Positions 33,423 to 42,067 of a stretch of DNA of 64,000 nucleotides are shown one piece after another. Position numbers and translations under genes: made by a program. A model generated the notes under the pieces. It did not search any database. It was not told where the DNA came from and saw nothing but the letters and a program-made list of their open reading frames with translations. Source of the stretch: Chryseobacterium sp. LAM-KRS1 (GTDB lineage: Bacteria > Bacteroidota > Bacteroidia > Flavobacteriales > Weeksellaceae); NCBI RefSeq assembly GCF_013184525.1, contig NZ_JAAOIZ010000006.1, positions 186,001 to 250,000 on the forward strand. The letters run 5' to 3'. The stretch's first letter is position 1. The number at the start of each line of letters is the position of its first letter.

Positions 33423-35153
33423 GTGATAAAAAAACTGCTTTTTATACTCGTCTTAGTAATTTTTAAATTATCCTTTTCTCAGGAAGGATACAGTGACTAT
33501 TATAAACTCCGGTTGAAATACGAAAACTTCGAAGAAAATAACACTCAGGCGTTTCCATATATTCAACCTTATATTAATAAAGCTAAAAAGGAAAAGAATT
33601 TTGAAAAGCTTGTTCAGGGATATAAGGATGGAGTATTCTATTCCTCTTCCAACGAACAGAAGCTTATTTATGCAGACAGCACGGTATGGGCTGCTCAGCA
33701 ATCCGGAGATAAAGATCTCATAAGTACTGCTTATCTAGAAAAAGGGGTTGTTTATTACTATCATTACAAAAGGTTCCAGGCGGCATTGAATGAATATCTG
33801 CTCGCTTACGAATATTCGAAGGATACGAAAAATGATTTCCTGAAATATCAGAATCTGTATCATATAGGTGTTGTAAAAAGTTATTTAGGATATTATGAGG
33901 AGGCCTCAAAATTATTTGAACAATGTATCGCCTATTACGGACCGAAATCAAAATCCGGATTGCATCCTAATGAAGTGTATAACAATAAAAAAGGTTATCT
34001 CAACAGCTTACATCAATTGATTATCTGCTACCGTAATTTACATAAGACGGATCTGGCAGATAAGGCTATCCACACTGGATTAGAGCAGGTAGGTGCCAAT
34101 GGTGAATACTCGCAAGAGAAAGGCTATTTTCAGCTTGCAAAAGGAATATCGGAATTTGACAGAAAAGATTATATAACGGCTGTCGATGATTTGAAACAGT
34201 CGGTTTTACCTATGAAGAAAAGCGGTGATTTTGCACGACTATCCGTAGGATATTTTTATATAGGGAAAAGTTTTGCCGGATTAAAAAAGGATACGGAATC
34301 TATTGTGTATTTTAGGAAAGTTGATTCTATATTTCAAAAACATCAATTTATTCTTCCTGATCTTAGAGAAAATTATGAAATCCTGATCAAGCATTATAAG
34401 GAAGAAAGGAATCAAGGCGAGCAATTATATTTTACCGGTCAGCTTTTAAAAGCAGACAGTATTATTTCGAAGGATTTTATTTATTTGTCGAGTAAAATTC
34501 ATAAAGAATTTGATACAAAGACTTTGCTCGAAGAAAAAAGTAAACTGGAGAAAGCCAATTCCTGGGGCAATATTATTATAGGAAGTTTAATTGTTCTGGC
34601 GATTATACTTACCATCCTTCTTGTCATAAGATATAGAAGAGAAAAGGACATTCAGCAGAAATATATCCTTTTGGAGGAAAAATTCAGTTTACATCAAAAT
34701 TCAGTACCTGAAAAATCATTGTTGAATATAGATGCTGAGGAAAAGAAAACCGGATTAGATGAAAATAAGGTAGAAGAGCTTCTCACCAAGCTGAAAATAT
34801 TTGAAGCAAAAAAAGAATATACTCAAAAAGGTCTTACCATTCACAAACTGGCCGGGCAGTTGGGAACCAATTCAAATTATCTTTCTCAGGTGATCAATGA
34901 TTGTAAAGGAGTTAATTTCAATAAATATCTAAGCGAGCTCCGGATTAATTACATAACAGCACTTCTATTTGAGAACAAAGAATATCTTAAGTACCGCATA
35001 GAAACTTTAGCAAAGGAGTGTGGTATCGCATCCAGACAGAATTTTTCAGATTTATTTTATGAAATTAATGGGATCCGACCAACGGATTTTATCCGCAAAA
35101 GAAAACAGGAACTAGATAGTAAAAATAGTTTCTCGGCATTTAATCCTGCGTAA
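33423..35153 (+). CDS. Membrane-bound TPR/AraC-family transcriptional regulator
   Basis: A 576-residue protein, start codon GTG. Residues 1-20 form a signal peptide or anchor (LLFILVLVIFKLSFSQ). Residues 35-330 are made of TPR-like helical hairpins (ALNEYLLAYEYSKDTKN, YEEASKLFEQCIAYYG, VGYFYIGKSFAGLKKD). A membrane helix at about 383-402 (NIIIGSLIVLAIILTILLVI) is followed by a cytoplasmic linker and a C-terminal AraC DNA-binding domain (HKLAGQLGTNSNYLSQVIN and LAKECGIASRQNFSDLFYEI). This architecture, with a periplasmic sensor and a cytoplasmic AraC domain in one chain, is common in Flavobacteriia. The signal and target genes are unknown; the divergent small lipoprotein gene and the M20 peptidase gene downstream are candidates. 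Confidence 0.9.
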   Translation: MIKKLLFILVLVIFKLSFSQEGYSDYYKLRLKYENFEENNTQAFPYIQPYINKAKKEKNFEKLVQGYKDGVFYSSSNEQKLIYADSTVWAAQQSGDKDLISTAYLEKGVVYYYHYKRFQAALNEYLLAYEYSKDTKNDFLKYQNLYHIGVVKSYLGYYEEASKLFEQCIAYYGPKSKSGLHPNEVYNNKKGYLNSLHQLIICYRNLHKTDLADKAIHTGLEQVGANGEYSQEKGYFQLAKGISEFDRKDYITAVDDLKQSVLPMKKSGDFARLSVGYFYIGKSFAGLKKDTESIVYFRKVDSIFQKHQFILPDLRENYEILIKHYKEERNQGEQLYFTGQLLKADSIISKDFIYLSSKIHKEFDTKTLLEEKSKLEKANSWGNIIIGSLIVLAIILTILLVIRYRREKDIQQKYILLEEKFSLHQNSVPEKSLLNIDAEEKKTGLDENKVEELLTKLKIFEAKKEYTQKGLTIHKLAGQLGTNSNYLSQVINDCKGVNFNKYLSELRINYITALLFENKEYLKYRIETLAKECGIASRQNFSDLFYEINGIRPTDFIRKRKQELDSKNSFSAFNPA

Positions 35154-35183
35154 AAAAACATTTACTTCATATCCATATTCTGT

Positions 35184-35212
35184 TTTGAGTTTTTTTAATA
35201 GGAATATCTTTG
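35184..35212 (+). promoter_or_regulatory. Bacteroidota-type promoter of the M20 peptidase gene
   Basis: TTTG (35184-35187), a 17-base spacer and TATCTTTG (35205-35212) match the full consensus, 39 bases before the ATG at 35251. It also shows that the longer frame opening at 35185 is not the real start. Confidence 0.8.
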
Positions 35213-35250
35213 TTATATTTATTGAAAAAGCTATCACAAAACAAAAGATC

Positions 35251-36783
35251 ATGAAAAAATTCCTTTTAGCAATTGCAGTCATTGTCGTGGTGATCGTTGC
35301 GGTATTGCTGATCAAGACATTTACGTATCCGTTTAAAAAAAATAATCTAAGTTCTGTTCCGGAAACAAAATGGGTTAAAAATGATTCTGCCATCCAAAGG
35401 TTCTCAGGTGGAATTAAAATACCTACAGTGTCAGCGGGTGATCTGGATGTTTTTGATTATGCTCCATTTGGACAATTCAAAGAATATCTGAAAAAATCAT
35501 ATCCTTTAGTCTATCAAAACACAGAAAACTATGAAGTTAATACCTATGGATTAGTTTTTAAATTAAAAGGAAGCAAACCTAATCTGGAACCTATCCTTTT
35601 TTTATCACACATGGATGTAGTGCCTCCGGGCGATGCTGATATCAAAAATAATGAACAAAATGTTTTCAGACCCGATGATAAAGCTTTACCCGCTGTGACC
35701 AAAGTAGCAGAAGATTGGGATTTTTCTCCTTTTTCCGGGGCGGTTGCGAATGGAAGAATTTATGGAAGAGGAGCGATCGATATGAAAGGAATGCTGTTTT
35801 CCCTGATGGAATCTCTTACCAATATGATTAAAAGCGGAACAGTTCCTCAACGCGATATTTATCTAGCTTTTGGGTTTGATGAAGAAGTAGGAGGACGAAA
35901 AGGGGCAAAACAGATCGCCGAGGATTTTAAGAAAAAAGGATTGACGTTTGATGCGGTTTATGATGAAGGTGGATTGATCCTGGAAAAAGGAGGGGTTAAA
36001 GGAATAGATTCTGATGTTGCCGTAATCGGTTGTGCTGAAAAAGGATTTCTTTCTGCAAAAATAAAAGTGAAAGGATTGGGAGGGCATTCCTCAATGCCAC
36101 CTATGGAAAGTGCCATCGGTAAAGCTGCCGTTATCATGCAAAGATTGGAAAAAGATCAGATGAAGCCAACCATCACTCCTCTTATTAAAGAGTTTTTTGA
36201 TAATATTGGTGGAACAATGCCATTTGCAAATAGATTGGCTATTTCTAATCAATGGCTTTTAAAATCCGTGTTGCTTTCACAGTTGGCTAAAAACAATTCC
36301 ACCAATGCTTTGATACGCTCTACAACAGCTCTTACCATGATGAAAGGGAGTGACGGAACTAATGTACTTTCCCCCGAAGTTGAGTTTGTGGTTAATTTCA
36401 GATTACTTTCAGGCAATTCTGTAAAAGATATAAGAGATCATATTGCTCAGGCGACCAAAGGTTTTGATGTAGAAGTGGAAGAGATTGACAATACCAGAGA
36501 GGCTTCTGCGATATCACCGACGAATGTTAGGGCATATAAAGTGATTGAACAGGGGATTAAGGAGGTTTATCCTAATTCTTTAGTCACTCCTTATCTTACC
36601 ATTGCCGGAACAGATGCTTATAAATATCAGATTGTAAGTAAAAATATTTACAGGTTTATGCCTATTAAGATTACTGATGCTGAAAAACAAAGCATTCATA
36701 GTACTAATGAGTATATCAGTATTGAAAATTACATGAAAATGATTCATTATTTTGAGTATATCATGAAGAATTATGATAAGTGA
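35251..36783 (+). CDS. M20 family metallopeptidase, PM20D1/CPS1-like
   Basis: A 510-residue zinc peptidase with an N-terminal hydrophobic anchor (residues 4-23). The metal-binding motifs are intact: LFLSHMDVVPPG, GRGAIDMKG, FGFDEEVGGRKG, and a late GTDAYKY with a His in SIHSTNEYI. The dimerisation domain has KGLGGHSSMPP. Its size and the N-terminal segment place it with the PM20D1/yeast Cps1 carboxypeptidase branch (which cleaves or forms N-acyl amino acids, or cleaves dipeptides). The substrate in bacteria is unclear. The start was chosen from the promoter position and the lysine-rich signal anchor. Confidence 0.88.
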   Translation: MKKFLLAIAVIVVVIVAVLLIKTFTYPFKKNNLSSVPETKWVKNDSAIQRFSGGIKIPTVSAGDLDVFDYAPFGQFKEYLKKSYPLVYQNTENYEVNTYGLVFKLKGSKPNLEPILFLSHMDVVPPGDADIKNNEQNVFRPDDKALPAVTKVAEDWDFSPFSGAVANGRIYGRGAIDMKGMLFSLMESLTNMIKSGTVPQRDIYLAFGFDEEVGGRKGAKQIAEDFKKKGLTFDAVYDEGGLILEKGGVKGIDSDVAVIGCAEKGFLSAKIKVKGLGGHSSMPPMESAIGKAAVIMQRLEKDQMKPTITPLIKEFFDNIGGTMPFANRLAISNQWLLKSVLLSQLAKNNSTNALIRSTTALTMMKGSDGTNVLSPEVEFVVNFRLLSGNSVKDIRDHIAQATKGFDVEVEEIDNTREASAISPTNVRAYKVIEQGIKEVYPNSLVTPYLTIAGTDAYKYQIVSKNIYRFMPIKITDAEKQSIHSTNEYISIENYMKMIHYFEYIMKNYDK

Positions 36784-36858
36784 TTCATACGTATTATAGC
36801 CTGATAGCCTGTAATTGATCCCGCTTCAAATTTAAATTTTTACTAAAAAAATATTAAA

Positions 36859-36892
36859 CGTCAAGTTTTGACGCTTTACTGAAATAGCTTTG
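36859..36892 (+). promoter_or_regulatory. Promoter region with inverted repeat before the 232-aa gene
   Basis: The -7 element TAGCTTTG lies at 36885-36892, 20 bases before the ATG. Just upstream, CGTCAA-GTT-TTGACG (36859-36873) is a perfect inverted repeat that covers the expected -33 region, so it could be an operator. The nearest TTTG is only 14 bases from the -7 element. Confidence 0.45.
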
Positions 36893-36912
36893 TCTTATCA
36901 AAATATAAAGCT

Positions 36913-37611
36913 ATGGAATTGCCTTTTTATTTAAGCTATAAAGAGTTTGAAAATAATTATTACAATAATCTTGAAAAGTGGTTTGAAGAGCATCTGAATA
37001 CCAGTGAAACTGATTTTTTGAAAAGTCTTGTGGATATGTATTGTCCATATCTGTATTACAATTTCACTCATGACAGGATTCAGGCTGATGCATCTATTCA
37101 AATCAAAGATTGTTTTTTCCCATACCATGAAAAAATTGGCTTATCTTTTTGTACCAACTGTGAAAATGATACAGAGAAGAAGCATAAAAAGCAAATGAAC
37201 CATGTATTTGAATGGAGAACAATAACAATGATGGAATATGCGCAACATATTCTTGATAAAATAAACCGGTATTTTGCTAAAAACGAGATCTCTCCTAAAG
37301 ATAAAAATGTTCTAGATTATATTAACAGTCGTGAAATCATTACTTTTAAAGATGGAGCGGGATATTGTGTGAATTACAATCAACATCAGAAAACTATTTC
37401 TTTTTTAAAGGCTTACCTTCCTTGCCATGGGCAAACTGTAAATATTGGAGTTTATCGTGATTTTATTTTTTCTGTTGTTCAGATCGCTCAATTTATCGAT
37501 CGGAAATTAAGAGCTGTACAGGCTACAGAAATGACTATTTATAATAAGCTGAAATCAGATGCAAGATTCAAGGTACAAATGAGCCATCAGTTTCTTACCA
37601 TGTGTAACTAA
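36913..37611 (+). CDS. Hypothetical protein, 232 aa
   Basis: A soluble protein with many aromatic residues (N-terminal third holds YYNNLEKWFEEH and DMYCPYLYYNF) and a helical C-terminal half. Several Cys and His residues are seen (SFCTNCEND, AYLPCHGQ), but they do not form a metal motif I know. There is no signal peptide. I do not recognise the family. It has its own promoter-like sequence with an inverted repeat and ends before a terminator, so it is monocistronic. Confidence 0.65.
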   Translation: MELPFYLSYKEFENNYYNNLEKWFEEHLNTSETDFLKSLVDMYCPYLYYNFTHDRIQADASIQIKDCFFPYHEKIGLSFCTNCENDTEKKHKKQMNHVFEWRTITMMEYAQHILDKINRYFAKNEISPKDKNVLDYINSREIITFKDGAGYCVNYNQHQKTISFLKAYLPCHGQTVNIGVYRDFIFSVVQIAQFIDRKLRAVQATEMTIYNKLKSDARFKVQMSHQFLTMCN

Positions 37612-37685
37612 TTATACAACCGACACCAAAACATTCATTATAACTCAATTATGGTTTGATTGGTATTTGATACTGATCAAACAAA

Positions 37686-37717
37686 CAAATCCTGATTACA
37701 TGATCAGGATTTTGTTT
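37686..37717. terminator. Bidirectional terminator
   Basis: AATCCTGAT / ATCAGGATT stem with loop TACATG and T-rich flank, between the convergent 232-aa gene and DUF4861 gene. Confidence 0.8.
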
Positions 37718-37720
37718 TTA

Positions 37721-38824
37721 TTATTGGGTTATCTGTATAGGATGTTTTAATCTGAGAGAAAATTCCTGAAGGTAATACAGCCAGTTTTTACCGGAAGTAA
37801 TTTCACCTGCTTTATCCCAGACAGCACCCGTATAAAAGGTAACGGCCTGATTGCTTTTTACATTAGTTTCCGAGCCCAGATGTTTATTCTTATCAATAAT
37901 AAGGTTATTGCTGTGAGGGTATAGAATGGCGCTACCTACAGTTCCGTTTTTTGAGTTCTCAGGCCAGTAAGCAGCCAGCTGATTATCCTGGTCGATGATT
38001 TTTTGACCCTTACCATCCCAATGAACAATACCGGTAAAAACAGGAAGGGTCTTTTTTCCTTTAAAGTCATACCTAATGACAGATTTGTTAAGTTGTGAGT
38101 CTGCATCCAGACTGATCCTTTTGAGTGCGGAAATTTCATAGCCGTCAATTTTTACTTGGGGATAAGTGAGTTCAAATGTAAATCGAAGAGGACCTTCTTC
38201 AATGATTTTGTAGGAAGTATAATTTCCAAGATAGGCAAAATTATTATTTATAAAAGGAAGGACGTCACCCGCTCCCAAAGTATGGCCCACCTGAAAAAAG
38301 TCCAACCCATCTCCATTATCCTGATGGTAATTATTGAGTTGATACCATTGGTTGATAATCATTTTGTTGGTTCTTTTTGTCCAGGCGTCCATTCCCCAAC
38401 CGTTTTGTTCAGGAACTTTTTCCAGTTCTTTTCCATACATACGGAAAGCGATCTTCTCGTTTTCCCATGCAAAATCTCCAAGACGTTCGGGTACAAATCT
38501 TCCGTACACTTTAGGCTCAAAATGCTGTGGTGAAGATTTATAAAATTCTATTTTTTTTATTTCGCCAGCCCTAAAGTCGCTTTGAATAAGAAGGTCGCCG
38601 TTGGCCAACCACTGATAGGGGAGCTCCTTTTTGGAAGATGCATCATTAATGGTAAAGCTTTGACCGGCGAGAACCCTGACTTTTTTTAAAGGAATTTCGA
38701 CGGACTCCATATTTCGGGGAATCGTAAGACTGTTTTTTAGCTCTAATTTTAATAATATGGATTGTTGGGCATGCATGAAAGATACACAATGTATCATTAC
38801 TAAGCCCCATAATGTTGATTTCAT
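37721..38824 (-). CDS. DUF4861 family secreted protein
   Basis: A 367-residue exported protein with a signal peptide (ending CVSFMHAQQ). The body has DUF4861 features: KVYGRFVPERLGDFAWENEKIAFRMYG in part, DGLDFFQVGHTLGAGD, and a beta-rich C-terminal half with FTGIVHWDGKGQ. The family is found in polysaccharide utilisation gene sets of Bacteroidota, often beside GH88 or GH105, and is thought to act on uronic-acid-containing glycans; its chemistry is not settled as far as I know. It is 11 bases after the GH88 gene. The frame could open at 38851, but the ATG at 38824 begins with the Lys-containing signal peptide and avoids overlap. Confidence 0.87.
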   Translation of the reverse strand: MKSTLWGLVMIHCVSFMHAQQSILLKLELKNSLTIPRNMESVEIPLKKVRVLAGQSFTINDASSKKELPYQWLANGDLLIQSDFRAGEIKKIEFYKSSPQHFEPKVYGRFVPERLGDFAWENEKIAFRMYGKELEKVPEQNGWGMDAWTKRTNKMIINQWYQLNNYHQDNGDGLDFFQVGHTLGAGDVLPFINNNFAYLGNYTSYKIIEEGPLRFTFELTYPQVKIDGYEISALKRISLDADSQLNKSVIRYDFKGKKTLPVFTGIVHWDGKGQKIIDQDNQLAAYWPENSKNGTVGSAILYPHSNNLIIDKNKHLGSETNVKSNQAVTFYTGAVWDKAGEITSGKNWLYYLQEFSLRLKHPIQITQ

Positions 38825-38835
38825 GAATTTCCGGT

Positions 38836-40026
38836 TTATTGTAAATACCAATCTTTATATCGTTTCAATGCTTCCAGAAAATAATAATCAGCATATATTA
38901 ACGGGACATCGATTTCTGAATGGAGTGGTAGCCCACCTGTACTATGCATGAGGAGAAAGCCACCATTCGTTCCGGCTTTTGCCTGATAATGATCTCCTGA
39001 TAAGCTTACTATCATTTGCCGTGCATTGTCGATATAGTTTTTTCCTTCATCCGCTTTTACATACTGTCCTAATTCCAGTAAGGCAGATGCCATAATTGCA
39101 GCGGCAGAAGCATCACGGGGAACTTCAGGAATTTTTGGATCATTGAAATCCCAAAAAGGAATCTTGTCCTCCGGTAAATTTAGATTATTCAGAATAAATT
39201 TTGCGATATGCGTGGCCTGGTCAAGATATGCTTTATTTTTAGTAAAGCGGTACATCATGGTATAGCCATATAAAGCCCATCCTTGACCTCTTGCCCAGGC
39301 AGAAGAATCTGAATAGCCCTGAAAGGTTTTTTTACCGAAAACTTCACCTGTATTGACATTATAATCAATTACATGATATGAGCTGTAATCGGAACGAAAG
39401 TGATTTTTCATGGTTGTATTAGCATGGGCGATTGCAATCTCTTCTAACTTTTTATTACCTCCATTTTGGGCTGCCCAATTGAGCATTTCCAGGTTCATCA
39501 TATTGTCAATAATAACGGGACCTTTAAAGTCTGCCATCTTATCCCAGGACAAAATAGCCTGCATTCCCGGCCGGAATCTTGTGGATAATGATTCCGCTGA
39601 AGTAAGAATGATGTCTTTATATATAGGGTTTTTAGTGATTCTGTATGCATTGCCGAAGCTGGTAAACATCATAAAGCCTAAATCATGATCTCGTGTAAAT
39701 GTTTTATTAGGCTCAATCAGCTGTAATCTCTTTTCTGCTTCTTTTCTGATCTCAGGATCTCCTGTCTGTTCATAAATCATCCATAATGATCCGGGATAGA
39801 AACCTGAACACCACCATGTAATATCTTTTGTGGTTACTTTATCAATAGACGCATTATAAGATTGAGGCATTTTATCCTGTGGTATGCTTTTCATTAGCTT
39901 CTTGTATTGCTTATCTGCGAGCTGAAATTCATTCTGAATTAGCTCAGACATTTGCTTACTATTCTGTGCAAATGCTAAGCTGGTGATGGTCAGAAATAAG
40001 CCTGTTGTTATGTTTTGTAAAATCAT
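38836..40026 (-). CDS. GH88 unsaturated glucuronyl hydrolase
   Basis: A 396-residue exported enzyme (signal peptide ending SLAFAQN). It has the (alpha/alpha)6 barrel motifs of GH88: WWCSGFYPGSLW, the catalytic-region DHDLGFMMF with Asp115, and VIIDNMMNLEML with Asp174, which match Asp88 and Asp149 of the Bacillus enzyme, plus SDSSAWARGQGWALYGYTMM. GH88 enzymes release unsaturated uronic acids left at oligosaccharide ends by polysaccharide lyases (from glycosaminoglycans, ulvan, gellan and similar). No lyase or SusCD pair is next to it, so this two-gene unit is a remnant or satellite of a utilisation locus. Confidence 0.93.
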   Translation of the reverse strand: MILQNITTGLFLTITSLAFAQNSKQMSELIQNEFQLADKQYKKLMKSIPQDKMPQSYNASIDKVTTKDITWWCSGFYPGSLWMIYEQTGDPEIRKEAEKRLQLIEPNKTFTRDHDLGFMMFTSFGNAYRITKNPIYKDIILTSAESLSTRFRPGMQAILSWDKMADFKGPVIIDNMMNLEMLNWAAQNGGNKKLEEIAIAHANTTMKNHFRSDYSSYHVIDYNVNTGEVFGKKTFQGYSDSSAWARGQGWALYGYTMMYRFTKNKAYLDQATHIAKFILNNLNLPEDKIPFWDFNDPKIPEVPRDASAAAIMASALLELGQYVKADEGKNYIDNARQMIVSLSGDHYQAKAGTNGGFLLMHSTGGLPLHSEIDVPLIYADYYFLEALKRYKDWYLQ

Positions 40027-40335
40027 AGATTATGCATATTAGAAGTACAATTTAATTAAAATTTATAGAAAATATTTAAAATCCGCATTATGAATGATGT
40101 TTGAAAAATATTTTATAAGATTAATTGCGATGAAAATGATGAGTTATTTTATTTGAAATAATTTATAACTTATTTATTTTGAAAACATTTGATTTATTTT
40201 TTTAACTTTGAGTTAACGATAGTGGAATATTCTTATAAGAGTACATTAGGCAGACAGATTAAGATTGTATCATGTTTTTTATCAGGTTCTTAAAATTGAA
40301 TTATTTATATCTAATCTTTTAAAACCAATCAAGTT
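40027..40335. other. Divergent AT-rich intergenic region
   Basis: 309 bases between the GH88 gene and the secreted VGIGT-repeat gene. A -7 element TAACTTTG (40203-40210) reads rightward; TTTG at 40178 lies 21 bases upstream of it, slightly beyond the normal spacing. No open frame or RNA gene is apparent. Confidence 0.5.
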
Positions 40336-41067
40336 ATGAGAAAAACTATTTTATTTTACTGTTTATGCCTACCAATGCTTTATTTTTCACAGGTTGGTAT
40401 CGGTACAACTAACCCTCAGGCAGTTTTACATGTTGACGGAGCAAAAGACAATGCGGCCACAGGCGCCCCGACTGCAGCTCAGGAAGCTAATGATTTTGTT
40501 GTTACCGCAGCGGGAAATGTGGGAATAGGAAATGCCAGCCCACAAAGGTCATTGGATGTAGATGCCAAAAATCAAAGCCTTAGAATCCGGAATTTAATCA
40601 GACAAGTACCTTCAAGTTTCGATATACTTACAAGGGATTTGGCTACCAGTGATGTTGTAGCTACGTCTTATAGTTATACCGAAGCTGTAACTGTGGCGGC
40701 TGGAGCCAGTGCAACAGTTACAGTACCCTCTACGGTGAATATTGCTACCGGTCTTTTCATTGTAAAATCTACAAATGGATGTGCAAGAGCTATGATTACA
40801 ACCTTTGTATATAATGGCTTGTCTCTCGGATATGTATCAGGAGTAGCAAGAGATAAAATTGGAAATCCCACTATTGCTCCGATTGCTCCTTCTGCCAATA
40901 CTTCGGGAACATGGAGTGTCGTATTTCCCAATGTAACCAATTGTGCTGATGGAGGTACGGGAACGCAATTCGACTTTACTGTTATGAAGGCTACAACTGA
41001 TTCGTACACTATAACCAATAATGGAAATGTATCCAAAACATACCAATTAACGGTTAGCCGTTTATAA
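40336..41067 (+). CDS. Secreted protein with VGIGT-type repeats
   Basis: A 243-residue exported protein (signal peptide ending MLYFSQ). Residues 20-75 carry two copies of a stalk-like motif, VGIGTTNPQAVLHVDG and VGIGNASPQRSLDVD, which resembles phage tail-fibre and trimeric stalk repeats and is frequent at the start of Flavobacteriia secreted proteins. The remainder (85-243) is a beta-rich, Thr/Ser/Val-rich domain with two cysteines (NGCARA, NCADGG). There is no C-terminal T9SS sorting domain that I can see. Function unknown; a surface or fibre-like role is inferred. Confidence 0.75.
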   Translation: MRKTILFYCLCLPMLYFSQVGIGTTNPQAVLHVDGAKDNAATGAPTAAQEANDFVVTAAGNVGIGNASPQRSLDVDAKNQSLRIRNLIRQVPSSFDILTRDLATSDVVATSYSYTEAVTVAAGASATVTVPSTVNIATGLFIVKSTNGCARAMITTFVYNGLSLGYVSGVARDKIGNPTIAPIAPSANTSGTWSVVFPNVTNCADGGTGTQFDFTVMKATTDSYTITNNGNVSKTYQLTVSRL

Positions 41068-41087
41068 GATAAGCATGCACAGAATAA

Positions 41088-41122
41088 TAAAAAAACATTG
41101 AAATTCAATGTTTTTTTATTTT
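41088..41122 (+). terminator. Terminator after the VGIGT-repeat gene
   Basis: AAAAAAACATTGAA / TTCAATGTTTTTTT palindrome with a one-base centre and a T run. It lies 21 bases after the stop codon. Confidence 0.85.
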
Positions 41123-41274
41123 AAAAAGATAACCAAGCTTTCGGTTCGGCATTCACAAGAGTTTTTTAACTTTTTGCTCTTTATTTTGAGTAAATTATTT
41201 TTACTAATCTTTTTAGGCTGAATAAATTTGGCTTGTTTTATGTAATATATACCACAGTTTAAAAAATAAAAAAA

Positions 41275-41574
41275 ATGAAAAAGAAATTATTTGGCTTATT
41301 AGCTTTTGTGTTGTTTGCAACAGCTATTAATGCCCAAGAGACTGTAAAAAAAGAAGTTAAAAATGTAGGTAAAGCCATTGAGAAAGGAGCAAAAGCAACT
41401 GGGGAGGGTGTGAAAGATGGTGCTAATTGGGTAGGTAAAACAGCGACCAAAGGTGCAAAAGCTACTAAAAAAGGAGTTAAAAAAGGTACAAAATGGGTTG
41501 GTAAAACAGCCACGAAGGGAGCCGATGCGGTTTCAGATGGTTATAAAGATGTGAAAGCAGATTTAAAGAAATAA
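41275..41574 (+). CDS. Small secreted Lys/Gly-rich repeat protein
   Basis: A 99-residue protein with a signal peptide (MKKKLFGLLAFVLFATAINAQ). The mature part is three tandem repeats of about 22 residues: NVGKAIEKGAKATGEGVKDG, NWVGKTATKGAKATKKGVKK and KWVGKTATKGADAVSDGYKD. Each would form an amphipathic helix of Ala, Gly, Lys and Val, similar in style to apolipoprotein or LEA-like repeats. The protein is very basic. I do not recognise a named family. TAAATTTG at 41223-41230 may be its -7 element, and a terminator follows at 41595. Confidence 0.75.
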   Translation: MKKKLFGLLAFVLFATAINAQETVKKEVKNVGKAIEKGAKATGEGVKDGANWVGKTATKGAKATKKGVKKGTKWVGKTATKGADAVSDGYKDVKADLKK

Positions 41575-41594
41575 TTTTTTCAGAAAAAATAAGA

Positions 41595-41628
41595 AAAAAC
41601 GACTTCAGTAATGATAGTCGTTTTTTTA
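41595..41628 (+). terminator. Terminator after the small repeat protein gene
   Basis: AAACGACT / AGTCGTTT stem with an 11-base loop and TTTTTTT run, 21 bases after the stop codon. Confidence 0.82.
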
Positions 41629-41724
41629 TGATCTATATCTTTTGAATTAATTCTCTTTATTAGGGGCGTGTAGTTGTTGGTTCATCCCCGGATTAATATT
41701 TTATTTTAGACTAGAAATTATTAC

Positions 41725-41754
41725 AAAAAAGGAGCCTTTCAATTGAAAGGCTCC
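41725..41754 (-). terminator. Leftward terminator-like hairpin with no assigned gene
   Basis: GGAGCCTTTC-AATT-GAAAGGCTCC is a perfect palindrome; the T run occurs only on the minus strand (A run 41725-41730). No protein gene lies upstream of it on that strand before the tRNA-Ser terminator. Confidence 0.7.
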
Positions 41755-42031
41755 AATCCAGTATTTAAAAAAATTTTAAAAAGTGTTTTTTGCGTAAAAG
41801 CTTCCCGGGGCAGGGAAGCTAATTTAACTTGATGAAATTTATCAGTTGGAAAACTAATATTCGAATATACTAATTGTGAACAAGCTTTTTTATGATCGTG
41901 ATCATAATAATAGGTGTATTTTGATAGTAATATCTGTTGTGTAAAAATTATGTAAAAACGAAGTAGTAAGTACCTGTTTTGTATATATAAAGCTCTGAAA
42001 ATAAAAATATAGAAAAATAGTGATGCTGTAT

Positions 42032-42067
42032 AAAAAAATAACGTACTGATTTTCAGTACGTTATTTT
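42032..42067 (-). terminator. Terminator of tRNA-Ser
   Basis: On the minus strand a 14-bp stem AAATAACGTACTGA / TCAGTACGTTATTT with a three-base loop is followed by a T run. It starts two bases after the tRNA 3' end. Confidence 0.85.

Noticed and set aside
38156..38533. 125-codon plus-strand frame opposite DUF4861
   Set aside because: Antisense shadow of a well-supported gene.
41801..41822. AGCTTCCC/GGGAAGCT hairpin as a terminator
   Set aside because: On the minus strand only four Ts follow; listed as a possible part of a small RNA instead.
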